NCBI GenBank assembly: GCA_014238825.1 | Contig: JABAAI010000002.1 | Span: forward strand, 1 to 27,204 | Origin: Leptospirales bacterium | GTDB taxonomy: Bacteria > Spirochaetota > Leptospiria > Leptospirales > Leptonemataceae | Reading direction: 5' to 3' | DNA: 27,204 nt | Shown: one piece after another, positions 15,899 through 23,700 of the stretch | Numbering within the stretch: the stretch's first letter is position 1 | How the letters are laid out: every line of letters starts with the position of its first letter | Translations under genes and position numbers: made by a program | The notes under the pieces: model-generated | The model's database searches: none | What the model was told of the DNA's origin: nothing | What the model saw: the letters and a program-made list of their open reading frames with translations, nothing else

Positions 15899-17560
15899 AT
15901 GAATTTTGCTGCTTTTTTTTATTTCCGTTTAAGCTCAGTTTCAGCATCAATAATAGCATCGATTATAATATTGATAGGTACTATTACATTTTTAATCTCA
16001 CCGCTATTGTCACAAAAAAAAACTAAAACAAAGCCCAAAATACAAAATATAGAGGATCAAAAATCAACTCCCCCAAAACCAATATCAAAAGATACATCAA
16101 AAGAAATATTATTTATATCTTCTATCGAAGAGGTTGTCAGACTCATTTTAAATAATAGTGATGCAACTCGGTTAAAGCAATTAGAAATACTAAAAGCAGA
16201 TACTGGACTTCGAAAAACTAATTCACCATACGCTCCTAGTATCGCGAGTGGCTGGCAACGGCAAAAAACAAAAAATCGCTATACCAACTCCTTTACCTCA
16301 GGTGATACAACAGAAATAGATTCATACTTCTTAAAAGCAAAAAGATTGTTTTCATCTGGAACTTATTTTGAAGTTCAAATTGCAGATATTTATAAAAAAT
16401 CTGATGAAATTGAGAATCCTCTTTTCCCTAGTACTAGTGATACTAGTGATATCTTTAGTCCTGCAACCTTGCATTCAACGCAACTTAGCGTTGTTTTAAA
16501 GCAAGAACTCTTAAAAAACGCCTTTGGCTATAGCCACAGGCGTAGCCTAGCGATTCAAGAAAACATAGCCGAAATAGAACGTCAGCACCTCATAAATGAA
16601 ATCACTTCTATTCTTGTTAGCTCTATGATTAATTTTTGGAAATTCAAAATATCTCATGGCAATATTAAAACAGCAAGTAGTTTACTAAAAAATACTCACA
16701 AGGTTCTTGCTATAACACGTCGCAAAAAACGTATTGGCTTAGCAGAATCTTTTGAAATTAGTCAGTGGAAGGCCCTGATTGCTAATGCCAAATCAATCTT
16801 AAAAACGGTTAATTTACAGTATGATAAATTAAGACGTGATTTAAGGCGTACCTTAAATCTAAAATCAAATCAACAACTATCACACCAAGGCAAATTAAAC
16901 ACAGTTATACCAAATAATTTAGACATAGAAAATGATTTAAAAATGGCATACCAAAAACGCCCTGATTTTAAGTCTTTACAACTCCATAAAAAAAATATAA
17001 AGCGCGTCTTCGAAATCACAAAAAACAACCTACTACCTTCAGTAAGCGTAAATGCGCAATATGCTTGGCGTGGCTTTGATCCCAACTCTGGAGAGGCTTA
17101 CAGTCAATCTAGTAGCGGTGAATATCCTGATTATAGTGTTGGTTTTAGTGTTGAATATCCTTTATGGGACGATGGCCTTAGAGTAGATTTACGAGACGCT
17201 AAAATAAATTTAGAGCAAATAGAAATAGAAGAAAAGCAACTAAAAGGATCGATTAGTGATGAAATAAATCATGGCTTCCAGGAAATTCAAGTTAGCTACC
17301 AAAAATATAAAAATGCTCAAGAAATATTAAAATCTAATCGTACCTTTTATAGTGGCATTCTAAAACGCTATAGACAAGGTCGTTTTAGTGCTACAGCCGT
17401 TAAAAATGCCTTGGACACCCTTGTCCAGTCAGAGCAAGGCTTAATAGAAGCCATTATCAATTTTAATATCTCTATAGTTCGCTATGATCTAAGTAGAAAT
17501 TTTCTATTTGAAAAATATAATATCGATATTGATCAACTAATAAATAAACTGAAGCGCTAA
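15899..17560 (+). CDS. TolC-family outer-membrane efflux protein
   Basis: Probable outer-membrane channel of the TolC/OEP family, forming the exit duct of tripartite pumps or type I secretion. Residues about 15-38 are a strong hydrophobic segment serving as signal peptide or anchor. A Lys/Pro-rich linker of about 50 residues follows. The first OEP repeat starts near SIEEVVRLILNNS. The second starts near LKMAYQKRPDFKSLQLHKKNI, the typical position and wording of the second TolC repeat, followed by NNLLPSVSVNAQYAW and ending with long helices near the C-terminus. At 553 aa it is somewhat long because of the N-terminal linker. No membrane-fusion protein or inner-membrane pump gene is adjacent, so its partners must be encoded elsewhere. 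Family assignment is by overall pattern. Confidence 0.8.
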   Translation: MNFAAFFYFRLSSVSASIIASIIILIGTITFLISPLLSQKKTKTKPKIQNIEDQKSTPPKPISKDTSKEILFISSIEEVVRLILNNSDATRLKQLEILKADTGLRKTNSPYAPSIASGWQRQKTKNRYTNSFTSGDTTEIDSYFLKAKRLFSSGTYFEVQIADIYKKSDEIENPLFPSTSDTSDIFSPATLHSTQLSVVLKQELLKNAFGYSHRRSLAIQENIAEIERQHLINEITSILVSSMINFWKFKISHGNIKTASSLLKNTHKVLAITRRKKRIGLAESFEISQWKALIANAKSILKTVNLQYDKLRRDLRRTLNLKSNQQLSHQGKLNTVIPNNLDIENDLKMAYQKRPDFKSLQLHKKNIKRVFEITKNNLLPSVSVNAQYAWRGFDPNSGEAYSQSSSGEYPDYSVGFSVEYPLWDDGLRVDLRDAKINLEQIEIEEKQLKGSISDEINHGFQEIQVSYQKYKNAQEILKSNRTFYSGILKRYRQGRFSATAVKNALDTLVQSEQGLIEAIINFNISIVRYDLSRNFLFEKYNIDIDQLINKLKR

Positions 17561-17583
17561 GCGATTTTTGATTCCCACTACTA

Positions 17584-18237
17584 TTAGTTTTTAGAATGGC
17601 GACTAACAAATACGTCCCAAATCGCAAAAATAGCTCCAGCCTCCAAAGATGGTTGAAGCAAAACTTTTAGCTTCCCTCGTGGTATGTACTCCAAATCTAT
17701 TGGGATTACAAGAGGTGACTTTATTTGATGTACTGGACTTTGATATAATAATTTCAGTTTATGTGAATTTACACTTATTTCAAGCCAATATGCTTTTGCC
17801 TTGGGGTACACACCATCTCTATTCTTTTTATCTCCCGAAGCTTTGTAGCTAACTAAATCCAAATAAAGATATACTCGAGAAAATACTGGAGCATCCAGTT
17901 CAAAGCGTAGTCCTGAACTAGGGATTACAGCAGCTTCGAAGTCCTGCATGCCACGTAAGCTTGAATCAGGCACCAATTCTAAGCGATTTTCCTTAGCCCT
18001 CTGCCCTAGCTCCTTCGCATAGACAATACTATTATTAGAATCTTGCTTATTAAAATTTATTTCATAGATAGGAGATGCCACCTTTTCCCAGGCAATTCTC
18101 TGCTTGGGAGAAGGTGAGAACTTAGAAAGGCCTTTTGCTTTGGCTTCTCTAGTTTCTCTAGCCTCTATCGATACTAGTGCTACAAATATCACAACACCAC
18201 TCAGCAAAACAACTAAAGTAATAATAACTCTCTTCAT
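17584..18237 (-). CDS. Membrane-anchored or exported protein of unknown function
   Basis: I do not recognise this 217-aa protein. Residues 1-25 (MKRVIITLVVLLSGVVIFVALV) form a signal peptide or signal anchor with two positive charges before the hydrophobic core and no lipobox Cys. A charged, probably extended segment follows to about residue 85. The remaining part, from about residue 95, alternates hydrophobic and polar residues (FELDAPVFSRVYLYLDLVSY, AKAYWLEISVNSHKLKLLY, GKLKVLLQPS) and looks like a beta-sandwich, possibly a carbohydrate-binding-like jelly roll. This is inference. It is divergent from fliL with a 113-base shared upstream region, so a link to the flagellum or the periplasm is possible but unproven. 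It converges with the TolC-like gene, 23 bases away. Confidence 0.75.
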   Translation of the reverse strand: MKRVIITLVVLLSGVVIFVALVSIEARETREAKAKGLSKFSPSPKQRIAWEKVASPIYEINFNKQDSNNSIVYAKELGQRAKENRLELVPDSSLRGMQDFEAAVIPSSGLRFELDAPVFSRVYLYLDLVSYKASGDKKNRDGVYPKAKAYWLEISVNSHKLKLLYQSPVHQIKSPLVIPIDLEYIPRGKLKVLLQPSLEAGAIFAIWDVFVSRHSKN

Positions 18238-18350
18238 TTAGGATTACCTCTATAACATCGGTATGCTTTATACTATCTATAATTGATATTATTTAAATAA
18301 ATGCTAATTAATTTATAGATATATTCGATAATCATTTTAAGAGGGATAAT
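18238..18350. promoter_or_regulatory. Divergent promoter region with inverted repeat, fliL and unknown gene
   Basis: This 113-base region lies between two divergent starts. TATCTATAA (18274-18282) and TTATAGATA (18313-18321) are a perfect 9-bp inverted repeat with centres about 39 bases apart, possibly an operator or paired sites. The background is very AT-rich, so chance is not excluded. GAGGG (18341-18345) is a good ribosome binding site five bases before the fliL ATG. Confidence 0.35.
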
Positions 18351-18878
18351 ATGGCTGAAGAAGAAAACGCAGAAGCAACAGCGGAAGAAATATATAAACC
18401 ATCCTACTCGACTGGTCTTCGTAAAATAGCACGAATTCTTATTGCTATAGCCCTAGCCTTACTTGGATTACTGATCATGTCGGTAATAGCTTATTATATT
18501 GCCCTTACCGCGGCTACACAACAATATAAGGAAGTAGCATCTATAGCAGTTGTTAAGCCTCCACCACCCACAGAAAATTTTAATTTTGCTGAAGATTTTA
18601 GAGTAAATACAACTGACGCAGACAGAGCTCGATTCGTACAACTTAAGCTTAGTCTTGGTTTTGAATCTGGGGATACCGCCCTTTCTACAGAAATTGCTCA
18701 GCGTCTCCCCCAATTAAGAAATATTGTGAATTTAATTTTGGCAGCTAAGAGTAGTCAAGAAATATCAAGTGTCGAAGGTCGTTTAGAGCTCCAAGAAGAA
18801 ATTAAAGCTTCTATTAATCATGTCCTATCAAAGGGTAAAATTCTTGAAATTTATTTTAAAGAATTACTTGTAAATTAA
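18351..18878 (+). CDS. fliL: Flagellar basal body-associated protein FliL
   Basis: Single-pass inner-membrane protein that surrounds the flagellar stator and supports motor torque. It has 175 aa: an acidic cytoplasmic N-terminus (about 1-24), one transmembrane helix (about 27-52), a Pro-rich linker (KPPPPTENF) and a periplasmic stomatin-like domain. The domain is recognised by RFVQLKLSLGFE, then AQRLPQLRNIVNLILAAKS, and the closing pattern LQEEIKASINHVLSKGKILEIYFKE, which matches the FliL end (ei...iN..l..G.i..vyF.e). FliL usually sits in an operon with motAB or fliM/fliN. Here it has no flagellar neighbour: it is divergent from an unknown gene and followed after 28 bases by a respiratory cytochrome gene. 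The wording seems close to spirochaete FliL, but I cannot test that here. Confidence 0.85.
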   Translation: MAEEENAEATAEEIYKPSYSTGLRKIARILIAIALALLGLLIMSVIAYYIALTAATQQYKEVASIAVVKPPPPTENFNFAEDFRVNTTDADRARFVQLKLSLGFESGDTALSTEIAQRLPQLRNIVNLILAAKSSQEISSVEGRLELQEEIKASINHVLSKGKILEIYFKELLVN

Positions 18879-18906
18879 TACCTGACTAACGCTATTGCTT
18901 TAGATC

Positions 18907-19572
18907 ATGAAATTCATTAGTTCATCCATAGGTCGGAAGCTACTAGTTGCCCTCTCCTCAATTTTTCTGATTGGCTTTCTTTTCGCACATTTGCTCGGAA
19001 ACTTATTGTTTTTCAAAGGGCCAGATGCCATTAATGCTTACTCGCAAACATTGCATGATTATCCTGTCTTCCTTTGGTTTGCTCGTATTGGATTATTGAC
19101 TATTTTTATTATTCATATGGGACTGGGACTAAAGTTGAGCCTAGAAAACCGCAAGGCACGACCTCAAGGCTACAGTAAAAAAAATACCGTGCAAGCCTCC
19201 CTTGCCTCTCGTTTCATGGCAACAAGTGGTCTCGTAATGCTCTCTTATATAGTTTACCATTTATTACACTTTAGCCTAGGCCTAGCCCATCCAGAACTAA
19301 CTTCACTACCGCTAGACAAACTAGCTCAGGAAGATATATATCAAATGATTATTCTGAGCTTTCAAAAGCCAATTATTGTTATCACCTATTTCATCGCTCT
19401 TTTCGTAACAATGCTTCACTTAAGCCACGGTATACCTAGTCTCTTTCAATCTACGGGGCTAAGCAGTGCTAGTCATCGAAAAAAAATCCAATATCTGGGT
19501 CGTTTCTTGGCTCTCCTTTTCTTTTTTGGTTATAGCTCTATCCCAGTAAGCGTTTACTTTGGCTTAATCTAA
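18907..19572 (+). CDS. sdhC: Succinate dehydrogenase/fumarate reductase cytochrome b subunit (di-haem type)
   Basis: Membrane anchor and quinone-reactive subunit of type B succinate:quinone oxidoreductase, with five transmembrane helices in 221 aa. It begins SSSIGRKLLVALSSIFLIGF, a hallmark of the b558 family. Histidines sit where the two haem b ligands are expected: His28 in AHLLGN, one in IIHMGLGLKL, one in YHLLHFSLG, and one in MLHLSHGIPS. The flavoprotein and iron-sulphur genes (sdhA and sdhB, or frdA and frdB) normally follow directly, but here the next gene is the convergent queF, one base away. The subunit is therefore separated from its partners, or they lie elsewhere. It may be co-transcribed with fliL, 28 bases upstream. 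Confidence 0.88.
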   Translation: MKFISSSIGRKLLVALSSIFLIGFLFAHLLGNLLFFKGPDAINAYSQTLHDYPVFLWFARIGLLTIFIIHMGLGLKLSLENRKARPQGYSKKNTVQASLASRFMATSGLVMLSYIVYHLLHFSLGLAHPELTSLPLDKLAQEDIYQMIILSFQKPIIVITYFIALFVTMLHLSHGIPSLFQSTGLSSASHRKKIQYLGRFLALLFFFGYSSIPVSVYFGLI

Positions 19573-19573
19573 C

Positions 19574-19990
19574 TTAAGCTTGAGCTTGATAATTTAGACT
19601 GACTCTGGTAATAATCCCACCACGTACGTTGTAATCTAAATGTACTTGCATCTTTCGTGGCTGAGTAGCATTGACAAAATCATCTTTAATACGGTTGATA
19701 GCGTTTTCTTGAAAAATACCGATATTACGGTAAAATAAGATATATTCCTTAAAGCTCTTAAGTTCTATACAATATTCATCTGGATAATAAGATATCAAAA
19801 GCTTGCCGTAATCTGGTAATGATGTTTTAGGACAAATAGCACTAAATTCAGGAACAGAAAAGCTAACCCGATATAGTCTATCTTGATAAATATTCTTAAA
19901 CACCTCGATAGCTGGAGTAGCTATATTGCGAATCTCATCTTGAAGGCTCTCATAAGAGCTAGTCCCAGGCTCTTTCATTTTATTTTGCAT
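19574..19990 (-). CDS. queF: NADPH-dependent 7-cyano-7-deazaguanine reductase
   Basis: Reduces preQ0 to preQ1, the last step before tRNA insertion in queuosine synthesis. It is the short unimodular (YkvM-like) form at 138 aa. The motif FSAICPKTSLPDYGK holds Cys53, which forms the thioimide with the nitrile, and Asp60, the expected acid. The QueF NADPH-binding motif appears as ELKSFKEYILFYRN. The end has QVHLDYNVRGGI. A strong ribosome binding site, GGGGAGGAG (complement of 19999-20007), sits eight bases before the ATG. It stands alone, convergent with the cytochrome b gene and divergent from recJ. No other queuosine gene is in the window. Confidence 0.95.
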   Translation of the reverse strand: MQNKMKEPGTSSYESLQDEIRNIATPAIEVFKNIYQDRLYRVSFSVPEFSAICPKTSLPDYGKLLISYYPDEYCIELKSFKEYILFYRNIGIFQENAINRIKDDFVNATQPRKMQVHLDYNVRGGIITRVSLNYQAQA

Positions 19991-20098
19991 ACGGCATGCT
20001 CCTCCCCAGTATAGACAAAGAACCTATAATTTATCCTATGTCAATTTATTTTATAATTTAAAGTTTTTAAACTGACAGATATTAAAATTAATATTATT
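19991..20098. promoter_or_regulatory. Divergent promoter region queF / recJ
   Basis: These 108 bases separate the starts of queF (-) and recJ (+). Two TATAAT boxes on the + strand (20025-20030 and 20052-20057) could serve recJ. A TTGACA reads on the - strand (complement of 20039-20044), but no TATAAT-like box lies at the right distance. A short hairpin, TATAG/CTATA, is possible on the - strand just before the queF ribosome binding site. RecJ has no visible Shine-Dalgarno sequence. Confidence 0.35.
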
Positions 20099-22234
20099 AT
20101 GGAATTAAGTAATATGACTAATACCTTGGATACATCTCTAAAAAGTGAGACATCTCAAAAAGAGCGAACAAGCTTTGAATTCAAAAGAGATAAAATTAGT
20201 CTTTGGGAACGTTTAAGAAAACATCCTGATTACCATCTCTTAGATCAGAGTGATTTTTCATTTTCTAATGGTGTATTAGGATTATCATCACCTCTATATT
20301 TACCTGATATAGAAAAAGCTATCTCTTATCTTGCAGATGCCATTAATGAAAATCAAGAAATTGCAATACTCGGTGATAAAGATGTAGATGGTGTCAGTTC
20401 CACGGCTTTATTGGGATCATTTTTAAGAGAAAGGAATTGCTCTAAAATAGATGAGATTGTCTCTGATGATGGTGATGATTATGGGCTTTCAGGCAATATA
20501 TTTACCCACATGCGTAAGAAAAAAGCAGGCACTCTAATTATCCTATTAGATATGGGTAGCTCCAACGGACCTGAAATTGAGACACTCCACAAAGAAGGCA
20601 AAAAAATCATCGTAATTGATCATCATCAACTACATAACAGAATAGCCAACGAAAATCATTGTGCCTTTATTAATCCACAACGAAATATATTCCATTCTGC
20701 TAAGCATCATGGCAAAATAGCGACAGCCGGCCTAGTATTCAAAGTCCTCTTAGCCGTTGCTCTTTCTCACATCAAAGATTGGAGACAGGTCTATCTAATT
20801 GAAATTGAAGGAGAATTGCATGGCTTTCGCTGTGGTCAACTTTTAGCTAAATATAAAGATTTTAAGCAATGGCATAATTGGGAAAATTCAAGATTAGCTA
20901 GGAATTCTATAGATTATGAAAAAAATGACAATACTTATCCCAAAGATAATATTGACAAAAATACTTGGGAATATATTCATATTTTTACTGAAAAAGATGA
21001 GCCTTCTTACCAGTTTACTCTAGCTGAAAAAGAAAAGATGAGTTCCAATCCTATTTATGCAGGACAAAAACTACTGGCAAAGGCTATCGAGACACGTCCG
21101 CGTCTAGAAAAATTTATCTACGACATTGCAAACTTAGGTGCCCTAGGCACTATAGCAGACATGGTTCCTTTAGTTGATGAGAATAGAGTCCTAGTACGCC
21201 TTGCTATGAAGCACGCTTCCCTAAATAATCTCAATAAAGAAAATGAAAGTAAGTATTGCCTCTTAGGATATAATGCCCTAATTAATGCCCTAAAAATAGA
21301 TCCGAATAATATTCTGAGTCATGAATTCTCCTGGCAAATTGCACCTGCCATCAACGCTGCCGGTCGAATGGGTAATACTCGACTTTCCCTAGACTTACTC
21401 CTTAGTTCAGATAAAAGCAAGGCAGACACTATGGCTCACGAACTTGTGCTTTTAAACAAAAAACGAAAACGAAGGACATTAAAAAATGAAAATATCATCA
21501 AAAATTATTTAATAGATAATCCTGATAAATTAAAACAAAAGTTTTTATTCTGTTATCACCCAGACTTAGAAAAGGGTGTCTCAGGTATCATAGCCAGCCG
21601 GCTTACAGAAGTATATCAGCGACCTGTTATCTATATTAACAATGATAAGGAGCATGCTCGTGGTTCCATGCGAAGCTGGGGAAATCTCAACTCACTAGAG
21701 TTACTAGACACGGCTTCAGATCTTTTTATTCAATTTGGAGGGCACCCAGAAGCGGCAGGCTTTAGCATAGAATACAAAAATATAGAGAGTCTTGAAAAAC
21801 GACTTCTTAATTCATATGATAAATTTATCGCTCAAAGTTTAAATCAAACAAAAAATAATAAGCATAAATATCATTTAGAACTGCAAGTAGACGACCTTGT
21901 TACTGATATCTATGATGAGCTTGTAGAATTAGAGCCCTTTGGGATGGGAAATCCAGAGCCAATTTTTCGTTTACTTAGGGTAAAACCAATTTGGCCCCAA
22001 TATATGAGCGAAGGCAAGCATGTTATCTTTCAAATTAAACAAGATATCACAGGAAGAGAAGTAATCACCTACATCAAATGTCTTGCTTGGAAACAAGGTG
22101 AGATTATAAAAAAGGCAATAGAAATGGATGCTTATCTTGATATTTATGCTTGCCTTGAACAAAGTAAGTTCAGAAACTGGACTGAGTTGCGTCTCCGTGC
22201 TGAAAAAATAGAATTAATCTCATTATGCAAGTAA
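20099..22234 (+). CDS. recJ: Single-stranded-DNA-specific exonuclease RecJ (with central insertion)
   Basis: DHH-family 5'-3' exonuclease of recombination and mismatch repair. The metal-binding motifs are intact: DKDVDG (Asp93, 95, 97), LLDMGSS (Asp151), IDHH (Asp174-His176) and GTIADMVPL (Asp354). INAAGRMG, GVSGIIASRL, RGSMRSWG and FGGHPEAAGFS of the DHHA1 region follow, then the OB-fold C-terminus (about 570-711). At 711 aa it is much longer than E. coli RecJ (577). Motif III and Asp354 are 178 residues apart against about 73 in E. coli, so about 100 residues are inserted between them (roughly 225-330). The start is ATG 20099 or the second ATG at 20114; no ribosome binding site decides. The stop overlaps tig by ten bases, which implies translational coupling. 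Confidence 0.94.
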   Translation: MELSNMTNTLDTSLKSETSQKERTSFEFKRDKISLWERLRKHPDYHLLDQSDFSFSNGVLGLSSPLYLPDIEKAISYLADAINENQEIAILGDKDVDGVSSTALLGSFLRERNCSKIDEIVSDDGDDYGLSGNIFTHMRKKKAGTLIILLDMGSSNGPEIETLHKEGKKIIVIDHHQLHNRIANENHCAFINPQRNIFHSAKHHGKIATAGLVFKVLLAVALSHIKDWRQVYLIEIEGELHGFRCGQLLAKYKDFKQWHNWENSRLARNSIDYEKNDNTYPKDNIDKNTWEYIHIFTEKDEPSYQFTLAEKEKMSSNPIYAGQKLLAKAIETRPRLEKFIYDIANLGALGTIADMVPLVDENRVLVRLAMKHASLNNLNKENESKYCLLGYNALINALKIDPNNILSHEFSWQIAPAINAAGRMGNTRLSLDLLLSSDKSKADTMAHELVLLNKKRKRRTLKNENIIKNYLIDNPDKLKQKFLFCYHPDLEKGVSGIIASRLTEVYQRPVIYINNDKEHARGSMRSWGNLNSLELLDTASDLFIQFGGHPEAAGFSIEYKNIESLEKRLLNSYDKFIAQSLNQTKNNKHKYHLELQVDDLVTDIYDELVELEPFGMGNPEPIFRLLRVKPIWPQYMSEGKHVIFQIKQDITGREVITYIKCLAWKQGEIIKKAIEMDAYLDIYACLEQSKFRNWTELRLRAEKIELISLCK

Positions 22235-23673
22235 AAGTAAATAAATCTTCCGCTGTTAAAGCAGAACTCATCATTACAAATACTAAAGAAGAAGTAAATA
22301 TAGCTTATGAAAATGCATATAAACTTGCCAAAAAAGGAGTAAAAATAGCAGGCTTTAGAAAAGGCAAGGCTCCCCTAAATCTTGTTGAACAGCATTTAGG
22401 TGAATCGGTCTATAAAAATGTCGCTGAGGAATTGCTTCATAGCAATCTAAACGAGTGCTTATCCACATTGAAACCCAATCCTGTCTCCATGCCAGAAATG
22501 ACCGTCGTCCTTTGTGATCGTGATAAAGGAGCTAAGTTTGAGGGTTTCTATGATTTACCTCCTAAAATAGAAATTGGTAAATATAAGAAAATAGAAGTAA
22601 ACGAAAAAAAAGCCAATGTTACTTCTGAAGATATCACAACGTGCCTGAAGGCCAAGCAAAAACTTCGTTCCTATATGCAACCACGAGATGGAGGGGCAAA
22701 GTGGGATGATACAATAACCTTTGATTTGCTTATTTCTCATAACGGAAAACAACTATATAAAAAAAACAAAATAACGACTAGTTTATCACAAAAAGAAGAT
22801 GAACATGAGCACCACCATGAACATAGTCACAAAGATGGACAACATGATCATTTTCACTTCCTACCAAATATGGCAGAAAAGATTCTGGGCATGAAAGAAG
22901 GGGAAGAGATTTCTGTGCAACTAGAGCTAAAAAAGGATTTTACTGATAAGAAATATGCTGGGAAAAATTTGGATTTAAAAATTAAACTAACCGCTTGCCA
23001 TTATAACTCTATGCCAACTATAGACGATGAGTTTGCAAAGGATCTAGGCAATTTTGAAAATCTCAGCCAACTAAAAGAAGAAATCCGTAATCGTATCTTA
23101 AAATATATAGGAGATGTCGTAAAACTAGATACAAAGGAAGAAATTATCGTTAAAGTTATTGCAGATTCTAAAATCAACTTTCCAAAGAGTATGCTTGATA
23201 TGAAATATAAGTCAAGGCTTGAGAGTATCTTCAAAGAATTAGGGATAGTGAGACCAGAGAAAGTATCAGACAATAATCATTTTGAAGAGCTTAGTAAAAT
23301 AACCAATACAAAACCAGAAGAATTACATACATTACTCCTTGAAGCATCTGAAAAATCTTTACGCAAAGAAATAACTTGCCTTGAGGTTGCAAATCAAGAA
23401 GATATCAAGCTAAGTGATGATGAGATAAAAGAATACCTGAAGCGCTATCAGATTAAAATATCAGAAGACAAGAAAGAAATTGACAAATTCATAGAGAATC
23501 TCAGAGTAGCGTATGATGGTCCCTATGCTGGATTATATCAAAGTATAGTCCAAGACAAGACTCTTGAATTTATTTATGAAAATGCAAAACGAAATATTAA
23601 AGGAGAAGTTACTGTAAAGCAATTAATAGAAGAAGGTAAAATAGACAGCAAGTTCTATACATGGATTGTATAA
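22225..23673 (+). CDS. tig: Trigger factor with histidine-rich insertion
   Basis: Ribosome-associated chaperone and peptidyl-prolyl isomerase that receives nascent chains. The N-terminal domain has the L23-docking signature GFRKGKAPLNLVEQHLG (about residues 46-62). The PPIase domain follows at about 150-260, then the helical chaperone domain ending near residue 470. At 482 aa it is about 50 longer than E. coli (432). Part of the excess is a striking segment at residues 192-212 with nine His in 18 residues (EHEHHHEHSHKDGQHDHFHF), in the PPIase domain just before the LPNMAEKILGMKEGEE segment. That resembles the metal-binding His-rich stretches of SlyD-type FKBPs, although there the stretch is a C-terminal tail. 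The start ATG lies inside the end of recJ. The order tig-clpP-clpX is common in bacteria. Confidence 0.95.
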   Translation: MQVKVNKSSAVKAELIITNTKEEVNIAYENAYKLAKKGVKIAGFRKGKAPLNLVEQHLGESVYKNVAEELLHSNLNECLSTLKPNPVSMPEMTVVLCDRDKGAKFEGFYDLPPKIEIGKYKKIEVNEKKANVTSEDITTCLKAKQKLRSYMQPRDGGAKWDDTITFDLLISHNGKQLYKKNKITTSLSQKEDEHEHHHEHSHKDGQHDHFHFLPNMAEKILGMKEGEEISVQLELKKDFTDKKYAGKNLDLKIKLTACHYNSMPTIDDEFAKDLGNFENLSQLKEEIRNRILKYIGDVVKLDTKEEIIVKVIADSKINFPKSMLDMKYKSRLESIFKELGIVRPEKVSDNNHFEELSKITNTKPEELHTLLLEASEKSLRKEITCLEVANQEDIKLSDDEIKEYLKRYQIKISEDKKEIDKFIENLRVAYDGPYAGLYQSIVQDKTLEFIYENAKRNIKGEVTVKQLIEEGKIDSKFYTWIV

Positions 23674-23700
23674 TAGTTAATTTTTATCAGACTTAAAAAT

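Noticed and set aside
19991..20040. Possible preQ1 riboswitch upstream of queF (minus strand, GGTTC and a small TATAG/CTATA hairpin)
   Set aside because: The A-rich tail and the pseudoknot pairing of the preQ1-I aptamer are absent, so the GGTTC is probably chance.
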